8,561 nucleotides of DNA from UBA9732 sp963609725 (GTDB taxonomy: Bacteria; Spirochaetota; Spirochaetia; Sphaerochaetales; Sphaerochaetaceae). Positions 5,150-8,561 of the stretch are shown here, piece by piece. Position numbers and translations under genes: made by a program. The stretch lies in assembly GCA_963609725.1 (NCBI GenBank), contig CAVDLI010000071.1, positions 1 to 8,561 of the forward strand, given 5' to 3'. The notes below the pieces were generated by a model. It searched no databases. It was not told the DNA's origin and saw only the letters and a program-made list of their open reading frames with translations. Position 1 is the stretch's first letter. Each line of letters opens with the position of its first letter.

Positions 5150-5840
5150 GTTTTTGCCCATAATATGCATTAGGGCCATGTTTTCTCATGTAGTGTTTAT
5201 CTAAAACGTAAGAATCTATTGTTGCATTTGGCTCTAATATAAGCGTTTTCAAATTCATCTTTGATACTTCTTCAAGAACAACTGCATGGTATACAGATTC
5301 TTTTGCATCCTTTCCCCATGTAAAAGGACCATGGTTTTTAACAAGAATTGAAGGAATACTCATTGGGTCATACCCAAGCTCTTCTATCGTCTCAATTATC
5401 ACTTTCCCCGTGTTTTTCTCGTATTCTGAAAAAACTTCTTCTTTTGTAAGAGCTCTTGTAACAGGAACATCTCCATAAAAATAATCTGCATGAGTAGTAC
5501 CAAAAGCCTTAACGGGAAGTCCTGCTTGAGAGAATGCTACCGCATTCACAGAATGAGTGTGTGTTATTCCACCAATAGCTGTAAACCGTTTATATAACTC
5601 TAAATGAGTTGGAGTATCAGACGACGGCCTATAGTTGCCTTCAATAATATTTCCTTGCAAATCTACAACTACCATATCAGAAGGTTTCATAGAATCATAA
5701 TCAACACCACTTGGCTTTATAACAACCAAGTTGGTTTGTCTGTCAATTTCACTACAATTTCCCCAAGTATAGATAACAAGCCCTTTAGCAACGAGATCTA
5801 AATTTGCTTCAAAAACTTTTTGTTTTAATAATTCAAGCAT
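5130..5840 (-). CDS. araD: L-ribulose-5-phosphate 4-epimerase
   Basis: This zinc enzyme interconverts L-ribulose 5-phosphate and D-xylulose 5-phosphate, feeding the pentose phosphate pathway. The 236-residue protein follows E. coli AraD nearly end to end: LTWGN-like YTWGNCS (24-30), VIKPSGVDY (40-48), SSDTPTH (73-79), ITHTHS with zinc ligands H94 and H96, GTTHADYFYG (114-123) with D119, third ligand H170 in KNHGPF, and the C-terminal DKHYMRKHGPNAYYGQ with Y227. D75 occupies the position where FucA/RhaD-type aldolases carry Glu, so epimerase rather than aldolase is favoured. The ATG has GAGG 7 bases upstream and lies 14 bases after rhaA, so the two are co-transcribed. The last 20 bases overlap the convergent GntR gene. 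Related UlaF/SgbE epimerases do the same chemistry on other L-pentose routes. Confidence 0.94.
   Translation of the reverse strand: MLELLKQKVFEANLDLVAKGLVIYTWGNCSEIDRQTNLVVIKPSGVDYDSMKPSDMVVVDLQGNIIEGNYRPSSDTPTHLELYKRFTAIGGITHTHSVNAVAFSQAGLPVKAFGTTHADYFYGDVPVTRALTKEEVFSEYEKNTGKVIIETIEELGYDPMSIPSILVKNHGPFTWGKDAKESVYHAVVLEEVSKMNLKTLILEPNATIDSYVLDKHYMRKHGPNAYYGQKPIGNQN
5156..5176. terminator. Weak hairpin at the GntR/araD convergent ends
   Basis: GCCC-A-TAAT, loop ATGC, ATTA-GGGC folds into an 8-bp stem with one bulge, starting 7 bases after the GntR stop and lying within the last codons of araD. On the plus strand CATGTTTT follows, a poor T-tract, so termination of the GntR transcript is possible but weak. 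On the minus strand it is followed by A residues and cannot act as an intrinsic terminator. Confidence 0.25.
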
Positions 5841-5854
5841 TAGAAGGCCTCTAA

Positions 5855-7120
5855 TTAGTCACGTTTTGAAAGAACTTTTTCTTCATAATCCTTAATTTTA
5901 AGAAGAACATCACTACCAACTGGAATATCATTTGTAAGACAGTAATAGTTCCATACTTCATCATAAGGAAGATGTTTGTTGTTTTCCAAAACTAATGCTC
6001 TAGCTGTGAAATCACCACGTCTTTCATATTCTTTTGCCTTTTCAATAGGTTCAAGATAAGCATTAAGTATTGCTTGTCTTGTATTTCTCATAGCAATTGT
6101 CCAACAAGCAATACGGTTCATAGAACCATCAAAGTAATCTTGAGCAATAAAGACCTTGTCTTCATAACCACCATGAATGATTTCTCTCATTACATTTCTA
6201 AGATTATCATCCCAAAGAACAACATGGTCACTATCCCATCTAACACCTCTGCTTGTATGAATAAGAAGATGTGGTAAATACAAAAGAGCAGAACTTATTT
6301 TGTCACTAATATCTTCAGTTGGATGAAAATGTCCCATATCAAGACAATAAGTTTTATTTCTTGTAATTGCATATCCATATGAAAACTCATGAGAAGCAAC
6401 AGTATAACTTTCTATTCCAAAACCAAAAAGCTTACTCTCAACAGAATCAATCTCATATTTTTCATCAATCTTTTCACTGAAAATCTCATCTAAGCTTTCA
6501 ACCATTCTTTCTCTGTATCGTTTTTTGTCTGCAGGAATATCCTTAAACCCATCAGGCATCCAAAAATTAACAACAGAAGGAGTTCCTAAAGCCATACCAA
6601 AAGCTTCTCCAATTTTTCTACAAGACTTTCCATGCTCAATCCAATATTTTCTGACATTCTCATTTTCACTTGTCAATGTAAAATTGCCGTCCATTTTATC
6701 AGAAGAAAAATATGTTGGGTTGAAATCCAATCCAATCTTACGTTCTTTTGCCCAGTCTATCCAATTTTTAAAATTGGAGGCTGTATAACAATTTCTTTCC
6801 TGGCCTTTCTCAATGTTCTCTGCATAATTTGAATGAAGATTAAATCTAGTTGTACCAGGGAACATTCCAAAAGCAAAATCAATATCATCTCTAAGTTCTT
6901 CAGGATTTCTTGGGCACCCCGGATAATCTCCAGTAACAGCTATTCCACCTGTTAAATCACCATTATTTTCAAAACCATGAAAACTATCACCCTGCCAACA
7001 ATGCATTGAAATTGGAATACTATTTGCCTTTTCAATCATCTTGTCAGTATCAATACCAAACTCTGCAAATTGCTGTTTTGCAAGCTCATATTGTTTTTCA
7101 ATCAACAATTCTTTTTCCAT
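5855..7120 (-). CDS. rhaA: L-rhamnose isomerase
   Basis: This cytoplasmic metal-dependent isomerase converts L-rhamnose to L-rhamnulose; the family also accepts L-lyxose, L-mannose and some other aldoses. At 421 residues it matches the E. coli enzyme (419) in length and along its whole sequence. Landmarks are ISMHCWQGD (37-45), LTGGIAVTGDYPG (56-68), RFNLHSNYAE (92-101), VESKLFGFGIESY (227-239), LDMGHFHPTEDISDKIS (260-276), RWDSDHVVLWDD (294-305), DYFDGSMNRIACW (328-340) and PYDEVWNYYC (385-394). Structural metal ligands E228, D261, H288 and D328 and catalytic-metal residues H264, D296 and D298 are all present, by alignment to E. coli from memory. GAGGT sits 5 bases before the ATG. It is the middle gene of a tight operon with an MFS permease and araD. 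No rhaB or rhaD accompanies it here. Confidence 0.97.
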   Translation of the reverse strand: MEKELLIEKQYELAKQQFAEFGIDTDKMIEKANSIPISMHCWQGDSFHGFENNGDLTGGIAVTGDYPGCPRNPEELRDDIDFAFGMFPGTTRFNLHSNYAENIEKGQERNCYTASNFKNWIDWAKERKIGLDFNPTYFSSDKMDGNFTLTSENENVRKYWIEHGKSCRKIGEAFGMALGTPSVVNFWMPDGFKDIPADKKRYRERMVESLDEIFSEKIDEKYEIDSVESKLFGFGIESYTVASHEFSYGYAITRNKTYCLDMGHFHPTEDISDKISSALLYLPHLLIHTSRGVRWDSDHVVLWDDNLRNVMREIIHGGYEDKVFIAQDYFDGSMNRIACWTIAMRNTRQAILNAYLEPIEKAKEYERRGDFTARALVLENNKHLPYDEVWNYYCLTNDIPVGSDVLLKIKDYEEKVLSKRD

Positions 7121-7138
7121 AATTGACCTCTCTATTTT

Positions 7139-8359
7139 CTAGTCTTTATATTTTTTTGCATAAACGAATAAACTAATTAATGAACCAAGAAATAATAATC
7201 CTGTTGAATAAGCTAAACTGGAGCGCAAGCCAACTGTAGCTGCAACTACAGTTACTAAGTATGGAATTATGAGCCGGCCTACACTTCCACAAAACAGATA
7301 AAAAAATGATACAAAAGCAGTATTGTGGGGATACCATCCTGTAACTTCAACAATGAAACATGGGATAGTTGCTCCTGCAAACAAGCCACAAAACAAAATT
7401 AATATGAAAGCAATAATTGTATTATTTGCACACAAGGATAGTCCCTGAAATATTCCGGAAGCTCCCATCCCAACAATACACATTTTCAAAGGGCCAAACC
7501 CTTTATCAATGATAAAACCAGATACAAAACGCATTATTGCTATACCTGTCCAAAAGCATAATGTAGTTGCTGATGCTATCGTTTCATTGAATCTATAAGA
7601 TACAAATTTCTCTTCCATATACAAAGGAAACCAATTTGAACAAGTCTGCTGACTTGTCATATATAGCATCAAAGCAAGACAGTACAAAAGAAAGTATCTG
7701 TCAGACAGTATTTCTTTTGATGTAAGAGCCCTTACGCTATGAGAAACTTCTCTTTCTTTTATTTTATCTCTATTGTTTTCTTTTGCTGTTTTATTCTCAG
7801 AGATTACATTAGAGAGCAGCCCGTTTTTGCTTTTAGTTTGAGAGAACAAAGCTAAAATCAAGAAACAGAAAATAATTATTCCAACAAAGCCATATCCCTT
7901 AAACCAGTTCTCGTTCTTAAAAGGCAAAACCAAATAACCACAACTTAAGGCTCCAAGACTATAAGTAAAATGAAGCAAAGGAATATATTTTCCTCTTTTG
8001 TCTTTGAAATAATCTGAAAGGTATGCGTTAGAACCACTGTCTAAGAAAAATCCTCCAAAACCAAAAATTGCATAAAAAAGAAGTATTAAACCCCATATTG
8101 GGTTAAAGAAAAACAAAATTAGTGCAAACGAAGCAATGGACATGCCAAACATTAGAACTTGCTTGCTTGTAAATCGTTTTGATAAAAAAGTTGAAAATAA
8201 AATCCCAGAAACAGCACCAACCTGAAGGAAACTCTGCATAAGTCCAGCCTCGTCTATTGCAAGGGATTTTGAGAGCATAATCTCAGAAGCAAGAGTTCCA
8301 AATATATTGTATCCAACTGAGTAAAAGAAAAATACTAAGTAGACAATTAGTACAGGCAT
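7139..8359 (-). CDS. MFS sugar permease (fucose-permease-like)
   Basis: This inner-membrane transporter of 406 residues has about twelve hydrophobic segments in two halves, split by a hydrophilic loop near residues 174-217 that is rich in Lys, Glu and Asn. The N-half contains FGFGGFFLDSGSNAYLSDYF (99-118) followed by LLHFTYSLGALSCGYL (128-143). The D-x3-N and LLH-x-x-x-(S/F)-x-G-A pattern is typical of the sugar-proton symporters related to FucP and its many homologues. GRLIIPYLV (361-369) lies in the second half. The start is placed at ATG 8359 because GAGGA is 8 bases upstream; a TTG five codons earlier lies over that ribosome site. It is the first gene of the operon with rhaA (18-base gap) and araD, so it probably imports the aldose used by RhaA. 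Sequence alone does not tell the sugar; it is not the unrelated RhaT family. Confidence 0.9.
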   Translation of the reverse strand: MPVLIVYLVFFFYSVGYNIFGTLASEIMLSKSLAIDEAGLMQSFLQVGAVSGILFSTFLSKRFTSKQVLMFGMSIASFALILFFFNPIWGLILLFYAIFGFGGFFLDSGSNAYLSDYFKDKRGKYIPLLHFTYSLGALSCGYLVLPFKNENWFKGYGFVGIIIFCFLILALFSQTKSKNGLLSNVISENKTAKENNRDKIKEREVSHSVRALTSKEILSDRYFLLYCLALMLYMTSQQTCSNWFPLYMEEKFVSYRFNETIASATTLCFWTGIAIMRFVSGFIIDKGFGPLKMCIVGMGASGIFQGLSLCANNTIIAFILILFCGLFAGATIPCFIVEVTGWYPHNTAFVSFFYLFCGSVGRLIIPYLVTVVAATVGLRSSLAYSTGLLFLGSLISLFVYAKKYKD

Positions 8360-8367
8360 ACAGTGCG

Positions 8368-8372
8368 TCCTC
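8368..8372 (-). promoter_or_regulatory. Shine-Dalgarno that fixes the permease start
   Basis: GAGGA on the minus strand, 8 bases before ATG 8359. The TTG at 8374 partly overlaps it and has no ribosome site of its own. Confidence 0.8.
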
Positions 8373-8391
8373 AAAAAAGAGTATATCTTAT

Positions 8392-8427
8392 ATTTTATAA
8401 AAAATAAAATATATTTTGAAAAATTTT
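8392..8427. promoter_or_regulatory. AT-rich two-part motif upstream of the permease operon (operator candidate)
   Basis: ATTTTATAAAAAAT (8392-8405) is identical to 4403-4416. A second box AAAAATTTT (8419-8427) follows 27 bases start to start, against 29 at the other site. Here it lies over and just downstream of the proposed -10 box, where a bound repressor would block transcription. Confidence 0.35.
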
Positions 8428-8453
8428 ATAGACCCGCTATTTGTAAATGTAAA
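8425..8453 (-). promoter_or_regulatory. Promoter of the permease-rhaA-araD operon
   Basis: On the minus strand TTTACA (8448-8453) and TATAAA (8425-8430), each matching at 5 of 6, are separated by exactly 17 bases. Transcription would start near 8418, leaving about 60 bases before the permease ATG. The -10 box overlaps the stop codon of the upstream partial gene, so the promoter lies inside the end of that gene. Confidence 0.5.
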
Positions 8454-8561
8454 AAATCCTCAAAAATTTCTTTTTCTTTTGCTTGTAATAATTTAGCTTG
8501 TAAATCATCTAAAAAGTGTGAATGGAAAAGCCATAAATTTTTATCTCGTAAATAAAGAGGT
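8426..8561 (-). CDS. C-terminal end of an unrecognised protein, cut by the window edge
   Basis: A minus-strand frame is open from the right edge for 44 codons and ends with TAA at 8426-8428. It reads PLYLRDKNLWLFHSHF, then a helical, charged stretch LDDLQAKLLQAKEKEIFEDF and the tail LHLQIAGL. The mix of residues looks like real protein with an amphipathic helix, and the frame uses ordinary AT-rich codons. TTA supplies 8 of 11 leucines and one arginine is CGA, a somewhat different habit from the neighbours. I do not recognise the family. It ends 66 bases before the permease start, in the same direction, and the promoter for the next operon overlaps its last codons. A 44-codon open frame in AT-rich DNA can arise by chance, so this stays tentative. 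Confidence 0.5.
   Translation of the reverse strand, partial: PLYLRDKNLWLFHSHFLDDLQAKLLQAKEKEIFEDFLHLQIAGL

Noticed and set aside
5130..5840. Reading the class II aldolase-family gene as rhamnulose-1-phosphate aldolase (rhaD) because of rhaA next door
   Set aside because: Length, the SSDTPTH motif with Asp75, GTTHADYFYG and the C-terminal HYMRKHGPNAYYGQ are those of AraD; RhaD is longer and differs throughout.
1..8561. CRISPR array, tRNA or rRNA genes, toxin-antitoxin or phage-defence genes
   Set aside because: Looked for on both strands; no regularly spaced repeats, no tRNA or rRNA signatures and no defence-type domains were seen.

Overview
The window is AT-rich and reads as one carbohydrate-use locus of a bacterium. 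It may be a spirochaete of the Treponema type. The hints are the low GC, an exported binding protein whose signal peptide ends in a Phe-Ala-Gln-Gly-Gln-Gly-Glu style common in that group, and intergenic repeats built on TTTTTGCAAAAA. This is an impression; a low-GC gut Firmicute is not excluded. No rRNA, tRNA, CRISPR array, transposase or phage gene was seen, and no gap between genes exceeds about 160 bases.

Layout, read from right to left because almost everything is on the minus strand. At the right edge is the unrecognised C-terminal end of a gene (8426-8561). Next comes a tight three-gene operon: an MFS sugar permease (7139-8359), L-rhamnose isomerase rhaA (5855-7120) and L-ribulose-5-phosphate 4-epimerase araD (5130-5840), with gaps of 18 and 14 bases. 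A GntR/FCD regulator (4502-5149) is the only plus-strand gene. It overlaps the 3' end of araD tail to tail by 20 bases and is divergent from the second minus-strand series: an Old-Yellow-Enzyme-like flavin oxidoreductase with a cysteine cluster (2973-4340), an aldo/keto reductase (1865-2845), a periplasmic sugar-binding protein (681-1715) and the start of a CUT2-type sugar ABC ATPase (1-544, cut by the window edge).

The two series flank the regulator. Their upstream regions share a 14-bp AT-rich motif followed by a second AAAAATTTT box at nearly the same distance, so both may be controlled together. The three gaps in the left series each carry related repeat sequence (GAGG-T-rich arms, TTTTGCAAAA cores, a shared CCTTGTRAAGATT block); the right operon has none.

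Functionally the locus imports one or more sugars by two routes (MFS and ABC), isomerises an aldose with RhaA and passes an L-ribulose-5-phosphate-type intermediate to AraD. The sugar kinase and RhaD aldolase of a standard rhamnose pathway are absent from the window. RhaA with AraD would also fit L-lyxose or a mixed L-sugar pathway. The two reductases (OYE-like and AKR) have no place in textbook rhamnose breakdown; they may act on a linked plant metabolite or a keto/enal sugar intermediate. That part is inference.

Three starts were moved inward from the longest open frame on Shine-Dalgarno evidence: the binding protein (ATG 1715), the flavin oxidoreductase (GTG 4340) and the MFS permease (ATG 8359).
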